Below, one piece after another: positions 22,899 to 30,702 of a stretch of 35,030 nt of DNA. The position numbers and the translations under genes were made by a program. Under the pieces are notes generated by a model. The model was not told the DNA's origin. It did no database searches and saw only the letters and a list, made by a program, of their open reading frames with translations. Position 1 is the first letter of the stretch. The number at the start of each line of letters is the position of its first letter. Source of the stretch: CAZDAM01 sp964503595 (lineage in GTDB: Bacteria > Muiribacteriota > UBA6191); the NCBI GenBank assembly GCA_964503595.1, contig CAZDAM010000023.1, positions 1 to 35,030 on the forward strand, in the 5' to 3' direction.

Positions 22899-24977
22899 TT
22901 AAAACAGTGGGGCGCAAACAACGGCTACGATCGACACCAGCTTGATGAAGATGTTGATCGAAGGACCGGAAGTATCCTTGAAAGGATCGCCAACGGTATC
23001 ACCGGTTACCGCAGCCTTGTGGGCTTCGGAACCTTTGCCGTGTACGATGCCGTCGATTTTCAGTTCGCCGGCTTCAATGTATTTTTTGGCATTATCCCAG
23101 GCACCACCGGCATTGGCCATCATGATGGCAAGCAGTACACCGGAAACCAGGGAACCAGCCAGAAGGCCACCGAGGGCTTCTTTACCCAGGAATTTTCCGA
23201 CCAGAACGGGAACAGCAATGGCAATCACTCCGGGAAGCATCATTCTGCCCAGAGCTGCTTTGGTGGAGATTTCCACACAGCGCTGGTAATCAGGCTTGGA
23301 AGTGCCGGCCATGATGCCCTTGTCCTCACGGAACTGGCGGCGGACTTCTTCGATCATAACCTCAGCGGAAGCACCAACAGCATCCATGGTCTGAGCGGAG
23401 AAGAGATAAGGCAAAAGGCCACCCAGGAAAAGACCGATCACGACAAAGGGTTCGGTCAAATCAATGCCATGAGTGGTCAGGCCGGTTGCTGTTGCATAAG
23501 TGGTGAACAGAGCCAGAGCAGTCAGAGCTGCGGAACCAATGGCAAAACCCTTGCCAATGGCAGCAGTGGTGTTTCCAACGGCATCCAGTTTGTCAGTAAT
23601 GCCACGAACTTCTTTGGGAAGCTCGGCCATTTCGGCAATTCCACCGGCGTTGTCAGCAATCGGGCCGTAGGCATCAATCGCAACCGTGATGGCAACCGTA
23701 GCAAGCATACCGACAGCAGCCATGGCCACACCGAACATACCAGCCAGTTTGAAGGAACCACCGATGGCAACACAGATGGCCAGCATCGGCAGAATTGTGG
23801 ATTCCATACCAACAGCGATACCACTGATGATGACAGTTGCAGGGCCAGTCATGGAAGAACGGGCGATTTTAGCAACCGGTTTGCCTTCTGTTCCGGTGTA
23901 ATGCTCGGTGAAGACACCAATCATGTAACCGGCAACCAGACCGAGAGCCACGGACCAGAAGATTCCCATTGGAGTATGGTGTTCAGCTGCGAAGTAGGGA
24001 AGGCTTGCATCAACTTTGATTATGGTGTTGACCAGATAGGCAATTCCAGCCAGAGCCAGAACGGAAGCGACTTTGACCCCGAAATCCAGAGCACTGTGGA
24101 TCTTCTTTTCATCATTGGTGTTTACAAACTGCATACCGATGATGGAGCTGATGATACCAATGGCAACGATTCCCAGGGGAAGCATAACGCCGGAGGGGCC
24201 CAGAACGGTGTAACCCAGGGCACATGCGGCAATGATGGAACCGACATAGGACTCAAAAAGATCGGCTCCCATACCGGCGACATCACCGACATTATCACCG
24301 ACGTTATCAGCAATAACAGCAGGATTTTTTGGATCGTCTTCAGGAATCCCGGCTTCGACTTTCCCTACAAGATCAGCACCAACGTCAGCAGCCTTGGTAA
24401 AAATACCTCCACCGACACGGGCAAACAGGGCGATGGAGGAAGCTCCCAGACCAAAGCCGGAGAGGCTTTGCAGGATGAATGGCATGGGATCTGCCATGTC
24501 AGTCGGGACCACTCCCAGTTTAGGCAGAGCCAGGAGCAGAACGGAATAGCCGATCATCCCCAGACCACAGACATAAAGACCCATTACGGCTCCACCGGAG
24601 AAAGCAACGCTTAAGGCGGAAGTCAGGCCCTTTTCACGGGCGGCATTGGCGGTACGGGCATTGGAAGCCGTCGCAGTTTCCATTCCCATTTTACCGGCGA
24701 ACATGGAGCAGGCAGCACCAACAATGAAAGGAATGGCGGTAGCGGATCCAACGGAGAGACCCAGAAGAATGGCTACGGCGGCCACAAACATGAACAGAAC
24801 ACGATATTCGGCGGCAATGAAAGCGCGGGCACCTTCGCGGATGAACCCGGCGATTTCCACCATACGGTCTGTTCCTTCAGAATTGCTTTTGATTTTACCT
24901 GTCAGGATCTGAGCGTATACGACACCCACGACTCCGGCCCCTAAGGCCAGATAGGCAAATTGATCCATGTTTTGCAC
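22899..24977 (-). CDS. hppA: K+-stimulated ion-translocating membrane pyrophosphatase
   Basis: Couples pyrophosphate hydrolysis to H+ (or Na+) export across the inner membrane. The 692 residues with many hydrophobic helices fit the family. The catalytic face is complete: DVGADLVGKVE (198-208), DNVGDNVGDVAG (224-235), and the later Asp-rich substrate loops (DAYGPIADNAGG; the C-terminal TVGDPFKDTSGPSIN). The segment GNTTAAIGKG (468-477) has Ala-Ala-x-Gly where K+-independent enzymes have Lys, so it belongs to the K+-dependent class. Start: GTG 24977 has AAGGAG seven bases upstream; the ATG three codons later is further from that site. A small inverted repeat lies in the leader (24993-25014). 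H+ versus Na+ specificity is not decided here. Confidence 0.95.
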   Translation of the reverse strand: MQNMDQFAYLALGAGVVGVVYAQILTGKIKSNSEGTDRMVEIAGFIREGARAFIAAEYRVLFMFVAAVAILLGLSVGSATAIPFIVGAACSMFAGKMGMETATASNARTANAAREKGLTSALSVAFSGGAVMGLYVCGLGMIGYSVLLLALPKLGVVPTDMADPMPFILQSLSGFGLGASSIALFARVGGGIFTKAADVGADLVGKVEAGIPEDDPKNPAVIADNVGDNVGDVAGMGADLFESYVGSIIAACALGYTVLGPSGVMLPLGIVAIGIISSIIGMQFVNTNDEKKIHSALDFGVKVASVLALAGIAYLVNTIIKVDASLPYFAAEHHTPMGIFWSVALGLVAGYMIGVFTEHYTGTEGKPVAKIARSSMTGPATVIISGIAVGMESTILPMLAICVAIGGSFKLAGMFGVAMAAVGMLATVAITVAIDAYGPIADNAGGIAEMAELPKEVRGITDKLDAVGNTTAAIGKGFAIGSAALTALALFTTYATATGLTTHGIDLTEPFVVIGLFLGGLLPYLFSAQTMDAVGASAEVMIEEVRRQFREDKGIMAGTSKPDYQRCVEISTKAALGRMMLPGVIAIAVPVLVGKFLGKEALGGLLAGSLVSGVLLAIMMANAGGAWDNAKKYIEAGELKIDGIVHGKGSEAHKAAVTGDTVGDPFKDTSGPSINIFIKLVSIVAVVCAPLF

Positions 24978-24992
24978 GATGTGTCTCCTTGT

Positions 24993-25014
24993 GGAGCGTA
25001 CTTGCGCCCGCTCC
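24993..25014 (-). other. Short inverted repeat in the leader of hppA
   Basis: GGAGCG and CGCTCC flank a 10-base centre just upstream of the hppA ribosome binding site. It could form a small leader hairpin; no known riboswitch is recognised. Confidence 0.3.
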
Positions 25015-25052
25015 GTACTAGCGATAATTCTGCTTGAACAATCTTGAAAAGG

Positions 25053-25078
25053 AAAAAGCCCCGCGTATGAGCGGGGCT
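25053..25078 (-). terminator. Intrinsic terminator of the repeat-protein gene
   Basis: Read on the minus strand: AGCCCCGC, a 6-base loop, GCGGGGCT and then a T-run. The 8-bp GC-rich stem lies about 60 bases after the stop at 25140 and upstream of hppA, separating the two transcripts. Confidence 0.9.
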
Positions 25079-25139
25079 CCACGCGGGCTTGGCGATTTTA
25101 CCAGAGCCTGCAGTGTGAGGCAATGCCTGCTGACGGATT

Positions 25140-25913
25140 TTATTCGACGTCGGAATAAAGCTCTTCGAATAGATGGATTCTGCGAGCCCCTTTGGGACTG
25201 AGAGCGTCCTTACTGACACAGGCGGTCTCACCCAAGACTGTCTGGTAAACACCACTGACACATTCAGGAAGGTTTCCGGAGCGAATCAGGATGTTGATGG
25301 AGTCTTCGTTGAATGCAAGCCCGGCACCATTGGTATTGTTGTAGTTGGCCAGGGCAGCCAGAACGATGGTTTCATGATCCTTCATGGTCTTGACCCAGCC
25401 TGGCTTGCCGGTGGCGGGATTGATATTGCCTTCAGCGCTCCAGTTGTCACTGGTGTTTTCGTTGGGCAGGGTACGAAAATAACCCTGAACAACCACCCCA
25501 TCCTTACGGGTGTAGCCTTTGACCCAGACGACCCTGCTTGGGGTGTAACTGCCAGCCTCACCGGTAGAGGGATTGGCATTGCCGATGGTGGTCCAGTTGT
25601 TGAAGGGGTTTCCATCAGCACGTGTCCGGAAATGCCCTTTGACAAAAGCCCCGTCAGCGCGGGTATAGCCGGAAATCCAGATGGTTCCTTCAGGAATACC
25701 GCTGCCAGCCTTTTTGGTGTGGGGGTTTGTATTTCCCCTGGTGGACCAGTTGTTGAATTTGTTGCCATCAGCAGCAGAGCGCCAGTGCCCTTCTACAACC
25801 GTACCATCAGCGCGCACATAGCTGCTGATCCAGACGTCTCCCTGAGCCTCGATGGCAAAAGAGGGTAAGAGTCCAGTCAGAAGCACTGCAACGAAAAAAG
25901 TAAGCTTTTTCAT
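25140..25913 (-). CDS. Exported protein with three 51-residue tandem repeats
   Basis: A 257-residue secreted or periplasmic protein. The signal peptide is MKKLTFFVAVLLTGLLPSFA. Three repeats follow at residues 27-70, 78-121 and 129-172 (period 51), each with the pattern W[IV]xxYxRxDGxxVxGxxR, then NNWS/TxxGNxNPxTGxxG. This DG-x-x-V ... GN-x-NP-x-TG unit is seen in other secreted bacterial proteins, often next to hydrolase or surface domains; its role is not established. The last 80 residues form a separate domain with three Cys (LPECVSG, ETACVS). ATG 25913 has GGAG eight bases upstream. It has its own strong promoter and terminator, so it is probably a monocistronic transcript. Confidence 0.75.
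   Translation of the reverse strand: MKKLTFFVAVLLTGLLPSFAIEAQGDVWISSYVRADGTVVEGHWRSAADGNKFNNWSTRGNTNPHTKKAGSGIPEGTIWISGYTRADGAFVKGHFRTRADGNPFNNWTTIGNANPSTGEAGSYTPSRVVWVKGYTRKDGVVVQGYFRTLPNENTSDNWSAEGNINPATGKPGWVKTMKDHETIVLAALANYNNTNGAGLAFNEDSINILIRSGNLPECVSGVYQTVLGETACVSKDALSPKGARRIHLFEELYSDVE
25398..25835 (-). repeat. Coding region of three tandem 153-bp repeats
   Basis: Encodes the three 51-residue units of the exported protein. They are clearly related at the protein level (conserved Trp, Tyr, Arg, DG, GN and NP) but diverged in DNA, so this is an old internal duplication rather than a recent expansion. Confidence 0.8.
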
Positions 25914-25949
25914 ATGGAAAACTCCAAAAATCAATCGATAAGAGTTTCC

Positions 25950-25977
25950 ATTTTAAGACAGAAAAGCTTTGCGTCAA
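25950..25977 (-). promoter_or_regulatory. Sigma70-type promoter of the repeat-protein gene
   Basis: On the minus strand, TTGACG (25972-25977) and TAAAAT (25950-25955) with a 16-base spacer lie 37 bases before the ATG. This is the best promoter match in the window. The -35 box overlaps the last codons of the upstream HEAT-like gene. Confidence 0.7.
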
Positions 25978-27521
25978 GACTTTCTTCGGAAGCGGGAGAG
26001 AAATCCTCCGATCAGGCCGGCTTTTCCATCGGAATCCGTTTCATCTTCCTCTGGCTTGTCTTCGAGATCGGATTCTTTGTCATTCTTCTGCCCTTCTTCC
26101 CGCTTCAGTTTTTTTTCCTCCAGTGTTCTCAGGAAGGCTGGGAAATCACCTGTCGGATTCTCGATCAGAAAACGGGCGGCTTCAGAACTTCCTTTCCATT
26201 GATTCAGAACTTCCAGAGCGATAGCTTTCATCGAATCCTTTTTCAGAAGCTTTTGAACCATGACCAGAAGATTGTCTTCGCCCAGATAGGCAATGGTCTG
26301 AAGAGCGGCTTTGTTGGCATCAGGATCCTGGGAATTGGAGAGCGAGCTTAATGGCAGAAAACACTGGGTCTGATGCGTGGTATAAATCCCCTGGATCGCG
26401 GTAGCCTGTACCTGATGGTCCGGATCCTTCAGCAGGGGTTCCAGTATGGGTTTTGGACGGTCTCCCAGCAGGTTGACGAGAGCGTGGGCAGCTTCCCGGC
26501 GAATCGAGGCTTCCTTGTGGGAAAGCCAGGGTTGAATGGAGACAACCGCAGATTCGGAACTGGAATTTCCCAGAACTCTGAGACCTCCGGCAATGACAGC
26601 CGAGGAAGTGCTTACGGCGATTTTCTGGATGATGGATTCATTGGAACCCGGATCCCTGAGTTCACCCAGCTCCTGAAAGATCTTCAGAATTTCGTCGGCC
26701 TTTTCCGTCTGATCGAGCTGATTGCGCAGGCGAGTGATTTTTGTCATCTGTGACTGACGCAGCTTTCGCTTGGCTTCGGCATCTTCGCGGGCTTCATCCT
26801 TGGTTTTGGGGAGGAGGTCCGGATCGATTTCCACATTCATTTCCAGATCCGGCCTTTCCCTGCGGCGGATTTCCTCCTGAAGCAGGGATCTGAATTCCAG
26901 AGGCATCTTCTGGCCTTCCGGGCTCTCCAGGTTCCGGCGCAACTGGTACAGAACCTCAATCTCGGCTTCCCGGATCAGTTCCTCTCTTTTAAGAAGCTGA
27001 TTGGCCGAACGACTGAAATGAAGCAGGGCAAAGGCAGACTGATGAACATTTTCATCCTCAAGGCAGGTAAAGGGAAAAGTCAGCCAGGGCAACTCTTCCG
27101 GAAGCCAGCGCTCCATAAGTTTGATGCAACCCTTGGCAAAACCGCTTCGTTTTGAATCCAGTGCGGCAATACAGACCTTTTTCAATTCTTCCGGATCACG
27201 ACTTTTGAAGACGTGCTGCAAAGCCTGTTTTTCCAGAGTGCTGTCTTTGGAAACAATCCAGTCCTCAAAGGAGGTTCTGGACTGGGAGGCTTTTTCGGAG
27301 GATGCGTTTTTCTGTCCGACCAGGCGTTTTTTGAGGGACTGAATTCCTTTGCGGATCTGGGATTGCAATTCCTCATCCGATTCGCTTTTAAGAGCGGAGA
27401 CCAGGATTTTGCCAGCATCCTTGCGTCCACTTTGGACAAGCTTTTTCAGGGCTTCTATCTTGTCTTTACGGTTTCCTTCTCGAAGCAGGCGGGCCAGTTC
27501 TTCCAGGTTTTTTCCCTTCAT
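25974..27521 (-). CDS. HEAT-like repeat protein, cytoplasmic
   Basis: A 515-residue, mostly helical protein without a signal peptide. HEAT/PBS-lyase-type repeats are visible at the N-terminus (KIEALKKLVQSGRKDAGKIL) and in the second half (PWLSHKEASIRREAAHALVN, LLKDPDHQVQATAIQGIYTT, SQDPDANKAALQTIAYLGED). The middle contains a charged coiled-coil-like stretch (DEAREDAEAKRKLRQSQMTK). The C-terminal 60 residues are strongly charged and probably disordered (EDKPEEDETDSDGKAG), ending in a basic patch FLSRFRRKS. Such repeat proteins usually act as binding scaffolds; partner unknown. ATG 27521 has GGAGG four bases upstream. It is divergent from the lytic transglycosylase. Confidence 0.75.
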   Translation of the reverse strand: MKGKNLEELARLLREGNRKDKIEALKKLVQSGRKDAGKILVSALKSESDEELQSQIRKGIQSLKKRLVGQKNASSEKASQSRTSFEDWIVSKDSTLEKQALQHVFKSRDPEELKKVCIAALDSKRSGFAKGCIKLMERWLPEELPWLTFPFTCLEDENVHQSAFALLHFSRSANQLLKREELIREAEIEVLYQLRRNLESPEGQKMPLEFRSLLQEEIRRRERPDLEMNVEIDPDLLPKTKDEAREDAEAKRKLRQSQMTKITRLRNQLDQTEKADEILKIFQELGELRDPGSNESIIQKIAVSTSSAVIAGGLRVLGNSSSESAVVSIQPWLSHKEASIRREAAHALVNLLGDRPKPILEPLLKDPDHQVQATAIQGIYTTHQTQCFLPLSSLSNSQDPDANKAALQTIAYLGEDNLLVMVQKLLKKDSMKAIALEVLNQWKGSSEAARFLIENPTGDFPAFLRTLEEKKLKREEGQKNDKESDLEDKPEEDETDSDGKAGLIGGFLSRFRRKS

Positions 27522-27572
27522 GCAACCTCCGAAGCCATTTTTGCGTAGTCTCGTTCAGAACCTGAGAAAAGA

Positions 27573-27601
27573 ATTTTAGGACAGGAGCACCAGTGATACA
27601 A
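27573..27601 (-). promoter_or_regulatory. Candidate sigma70-type promoter of the HEAT-like gene
   Basis: On the minus strand, TTGTAT (27596-27601) and TAAAAT (27573-27578) with a 17-base spacer face the HEAT-like gene, 51 bases before its ATG. The -35 box lies inside the first codons of the divergent transglycosylase gene. Confidence 0.5.
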
Positions 27602-28990
27602 GCGAGGCGCTACTTCTTGATGGCAGTACTGCTGTCGTGGGCTACCGGAATTCAGGCAAACGTGGACACGGGGCTGTTTTTCGGAGTGGAAAGAGAGACG
27701 GTTTCGGAAGCCCGTGAAGAAAGAGCAGGAGCCGATGTGCTTGATGCTGACGGTTCTCCGTCGTACTGGGCTGTTGTCGATTCTCAGATTGTGGACGCCG
27801 CGATCCGCCAGGCCCTTTACCTGAATACGGAAAATCGTCTGGAAGATGGTTTGGGCAAACTGAGAACGGCTGTGATCCGCACCCGTTTCACCAGCGTTAA
27901 GGCGAAATATTTTCTGGCCAAACAGTATCTTCTGCTTATGGAGTCCGATTCTATGAACGAAGCTTTGAGGCAGGACTATCTCAAATCCGCGGAAACCTAT
28001 TTTGGAGAGGTCCGTGAGGCACTTGATGGCTCCGAGTTGAGCGAACACGAGAAGGAATATTACCGTGAAGGCTCTGAAGATCTGTTAAGACGTCTCAGGG
28101 AGCAGGGTTCGGAACTGGGGAGTCCGGAGCCGGCTCACAGGGAAGAGGCGGGCCCCACTGTGGAAGTTGCGATCGAAACTGGGAATAATGAGCGTCCTGA
28201 GCTTGATAACGAACGCCCCCGGCTGATTGTGGATGCGGGAGCCCGTCAGAACTTCGGGGGTGGTGCCGATGTAGCGGCCATGGATGATGCTTCCAGCTCC
28301 AACCCGATTGCCCGCATGAATCTGAATTCGGCTTCAGAGGTGAACCGGGAAATTGCCGAGCAGATCATGGAAGGTACCGGTCATCTGGGACGGGCCGGGA
28401 GCCTGGACAGCTCCTTGCAGATGCTGGCCTATGGTTATACCTATGATCGCGATTACATGCGCCGGAACGTGACTCTGGACACCCGTATCAGAAGGCCGGA
28501 CACAGGAAGGATGGAGTCTCTTCGTGAGCTGGTCTATCGCGAATATACCCTCATGAAAGAAGCCTTGAACAGATATGGACAGTATTCAGAGATTTCTGCC
28601 AGCCGCCAGCCTCGGCTTTTTGAACAGTGGACTCAAAGAGCTGCCCAGGAACTCACCAATGTTCCCCAGAGCCGCCGTCTGGCTGTCATGCATGCCCTGA
28701 TGAGTCATGAGTCAGGCCGGATCCACTGGAGATCCTATCGTCCCACCATTGGAGGAGCTGCGGAAGTGGGTCTGGGACAGTTCATGCCTCAGACGGCCCG
28801 TGGTTATGAAATCAACCCTTATGACCCGCAGGAGAACATCATCGGGATTGCCCGTTATCTCAACCGCAATATCGGTCGCTCCGGTGGCAGCATTCACGAG
28901 GGCCTGGCGCGCTATAACGGTGGCGATGGAAACTATCGGACAGCAGCAGCCCAGCGTTATGCGACCCGTGTTACAGCCCTGCTGGCCTGA
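27593..28990 (+). CDS. Lytic transglycosylase (SLT-type domain), exported
   Basis: Cleaves the glycan strands of peptidoglycan to 1,6-anhydro products. The 465-residue protein starts with GTG 27593 (AGGAG five bases before) and a signal peptide (FLMAVLLSWATGIQA). Residues about 40-340 are an uncharacterised helical and acidic region with a Pro/Glu-rich linker. The SLT catalytic domain occupies about 355-465: ALMSHESGRI with catalytic Glu373, GLGQFMPQTARGY (393-405) and EGLARYNGGDGNY (436-448). The AEVGLGQFMPQTA motif is typical of family-1 enzymes. The large unknown N-terminal region may position it in the envelope. The 3' end overlaps the convergent gene by 20 bases. Confidence 0.88.
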   Translation: MIQARRYFLMAVLLSWATGIQANVDTGLFFGVERETVSEAREERAGADVLDADGSPSYWAVVDSQIVDAAIRQALYLNTENRLEDGLGKLRTAVIRTRFTSVKAKYFLAKQYLLLMESDSMNEALRQDYLKSAETYFGEVREALDGSELSEHEKEYYREGSEDLLRRLREQGSELGSPEPAHREEAGPTVEVAIETGNNERPELDNERPRLIVDAGARQNFGGGADVAAMDDASSSNPIARMNLNSASEVNREIAEQIMEGTGHLGRAGSLDSSLQMLAYGYTYDRDYMRRNVTLDTRIRRPDTGRMESLRELVYREYTLMKEALNRYGQYSEISASRQPRLFEQWTQRAAQELTNVPQSRRLAVMHALMSHESGRIHWRSYRPTIGGAAEVGLGQFMPQTARGYEINPYDPQENIIGIARYLNRNIGRSGGSIHEGLARYNGGDGNYRTAAAQRYATRVTALLA

Positions 28991-29780
28991 TCATGTTTAT
29001 GGCTTCTCTGGTGCTGTGGGATTCCGGAAACACTTCCTGCAGCATCCGCACCATTTCTTCTGCTTTTTCATTTTTCTGAGCCAGGAAAAGGGCTTTGGCA
29101 TAATGCAGCCATAGCTGAGCCTGAAGTTCGGGGTGCATGGGAGAAGGGTCGTTTCTCAAGGCCCACATTCCCTCCCGGTACATTTTCTCGGCGTTGATAT
29201 CCCCGGTTTCCAGAAGGTACGAGGCCAGGTTCAGAAACTGCCAGGCTGTCTCCGGTTTTTCATAGCTTAAAACCGGCTCTCCGAGCTCCTTTGTTTCTGA
29301 CCGGTAGCGATAGGTTTTGTAGACAAACTGCAAGGGCTCTGCCGAGCTATAGTCCTGCAGAGCTGATGCGCAGCGAAACTCCCGTGTTTCGGGGAAATAA
29401 TACATCTGGCCATGAAGGGCTTCTTCGCATAGCGGCAGGGTCGTTGTGGTATCCACAGGCTCAAGCGATTTCAGAAGAATCAGATCTGCTGCAAGAAGGC
29501 GGGATCGACTGGAGCTTCTCCAGGTGGTCAGAAGAGCTTTCTGTTCGTGAGAAAGATCGATTTCCCGGACACTTTCCACATCAAATCCGGTTTTGCGAGC
29601 CAGCTTAAAAGAGCCGATCGCAGAGCGGATAAAAAGGTGCCGAGCTGAAACCTGGTTGAGCGGGTTTTCTGTCTTCAGTACCATAAACTCCAGACGGCTG
29701 CTTTCCACGGGAAACCAGGATTCCGCGGCAAGTGGACAGAGTAGTCCGGTAACAAGAAGAATCCGACCCCAAAGTCTCAA
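28971..29780 (-). CDS. Exported helical-repeat (TPR-like) protein of unknown function
   Basis: A 269-residue protein with a signal peptide (MRLWGRILLVTGLLCPLAAE). The C-terminal third shows tetratricopeptide-like helices (AWQFLNLASYLLETGDINAE, AQLWLHYAKALFLAQKNEKA), while the N-terminal part has mixed strands and two nearby Cys (LPLCEEALHG, EFRCASAL). The start is TTG at 29780 with CAGGAG six bases upstream. The TTG overlaps the TGA of the upstream minus-strand gene, so the two are coupled. It converges with the transglycosylase gene. A periplasmic scaffold role is plausible but not shown. Confidence 0.75.
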   Translation of the reverse strand: MRLWGRILLVTGLLCPLAAESWFPVESSRLEFMVLKTENPLNQVSARHLFIRSAIGSFKLARKTGFDVESVREIDLSHEQKALLTTWRSSSRSRLLAADLILLKSLEPVDTTTTLPLCEEALHGQMYYFPETREFRCASALQDYSSAEPLQFVYKTYRYRSETKELGEPVLSYEKPETAWQFLNLASYLLETGDINAEKMYREGMWALRNDPSPMHPELQAQLWLHYAKALFLAQKNEKAEEMVRMLQEVFPESHSTREAINMIRPAGL

Positions 29781-30232
29781 TTTGATCTCCTGTTCTGAAA
29801 CCGTTTTCCAATGGCTTCCGGAATGGCTTTGAGATCGGGTCCTTCCACGACAGCATCAGGTTTGACTGTGACTCTTGGCGTGCCGTAAGCGATACAGGAC
29901 CTTTCATTCCGGGGCATGATGTGGTTTTCGGCTTCCTTGATCCTGAGCAGCTCTTCGGCGCTGTCTGTCCTGTATTTGCTTTTATTTTTGCTGGTAGTGG
30001 CTTTGGCAGGTGTTTTGGCATTCACCCGGACAGCAGCCCGGATTTCCTCTTCTAGAAATACGTTGTTCTTCCACAGGGTGAGCCGGAATGTGGCGTATCC
30101 TCTTTCTCCGATATTCATGATGTCTGTTGCCCCCTGAATGCTGGACAGCCAAATGCATAGGCTTTGAAGCTGAATCCGATGATCATTTACTATAGCATTC
30201 TTTATAAATGTTGGGGATTCCGGTATCGACAT
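29777..30232 (-). CDS. Hypothetical protein, start uncertain
   Basis: Not recognised. From ATG 30232 it gives 151 residues; ATG 30118 gives 113, and the frame opens further at a TTG at 30280. The segment RGYATFRLTLWKNNVFLEEE, then IRAAVRV looks strand-rich, followed by a basic linker (KATTSKNKSKYR) and a helical, charged end (SAEELLRIKEAENHIMPRNE). There is no signal peptide and no clear ribosome binding site at any candidate start. Its 3' end is coupled to the exported TPR-like gene through TTGA. The 5' part overlaps another protein-like frame (30183-30381), so the true start or the integrity of the gene is open. Confidence 0.45.
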   Translation of the reverse strand: MSIPESPTFIKNAIVNDHRIQLQSLCIWLSSIQGATDIMNIGERGYATFRLTLWKNNVFLEEEIRAAVRVNAKTPAKATTSKNKSKYRTDSAEELLRIKEAENHIMPRNERSCIAYGTPRVTVKPDAVVEGPDLKAIPEAIGKRFQNRRSN

Positions 30233-30381
30233 ATCTGAGGAGATTGAAGTCTTCTGTGACGACTTTGAGTGCCGGATCAACCAGAATCAGCTCAAGAGAG
30301 GAGCCCGAAGTGTAGGTGAACGGAGTGTTCGGGTTCTGAGGAAATCGCCATACCGGAGATCTTCACGATCAGTTCACCCAT
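30183..30381 (-). pseudogene. Fragmentary reading frame, probably frameshifted
   Basis: From ATG 30381 one minus-strand frame reads MGELIVKISG; a frame offset by one base then continues WRFPQNPNTPFTYTSGSS, LELILVDPALKVVTEDFNLL and RYVDTGIPNIYKECYSK to a TGA at 30183. The second part has every appearance of real protein but no start codon of its own, so a one-base shift near 30345-30365 would make one product of about 66 residues. The family is not recognised. It lies directly upstream of, and overlaps, the hypothetical gene at 29777-30232. Confidence 0.35.
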
Positions 30382-30702
30382 GCTTTACGCTAACTTCCGA
30401 GATGTGCAGGAAGGAAGACAAGGAAAAGGGTCGTTCCCCATGGCGGCGGGTGTATTCTGCATCAGCTGGTCTTGATAAATACACGGATGAGCCGTTTTCG
30501 AGGCCTTTTTGGAAATATGCTTTGTCAGAAACTGGATATCGACACCCGTTTCCCGGAGAATGTTCTCCATGAAGCGTACAAGTCTGCGTCAGCTTCCAGG
30601 GGCAAACGTCCCGGGGTTGAGGCTATTGAGCATAAAGTGGCGCATGATGATATCCTGCTGCCCGGACAGGATGAATGTTACTGCACGAAAGGCTGGAAAC
30701 CC
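30382..30702. other. Gene-poor gap with fragmentary frames on both strands
   Basis: No gene here is convincing. On the minus strand, a frame without a start codon reads YPVSDKAYFQKGLENGSSVY, LSRPADAEYTRRHGERPFSL, SSFLHISEVSVKHG and stops in an overlap with the ATG at 30381. On the plus strand the frame of the FAH gene extends upstream to an ATG at 30472, but the added 77 residues do not belong to the FAH fold. I see no strong promoter or terminator. It may be decayed coding DNA. Confidence 0.4.

Noticed and set aside
23019..24614. 531-residue plus-strand open frame opposite the pyrophosphatase gene
   Set aside because: It is the antisense shadow of hppA: low-complexity Gly/Ser/Asn/His composition, no family match, and the hppA motifs on the other strand are unambiguous.
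25398..25835. CRISPR-like or satellite repeat
   Set aside because: The periodicity is in the protein (51 residues) and the DNA copies are diverged without spacers; it is a coding repeat.
30472..30702. N-terminal extension of the fumarylacetoacetate hydrolase
   Set aside because: The extra 77 residues do not fit the FAH fold and the family N-terminus begins at ATG 30703.
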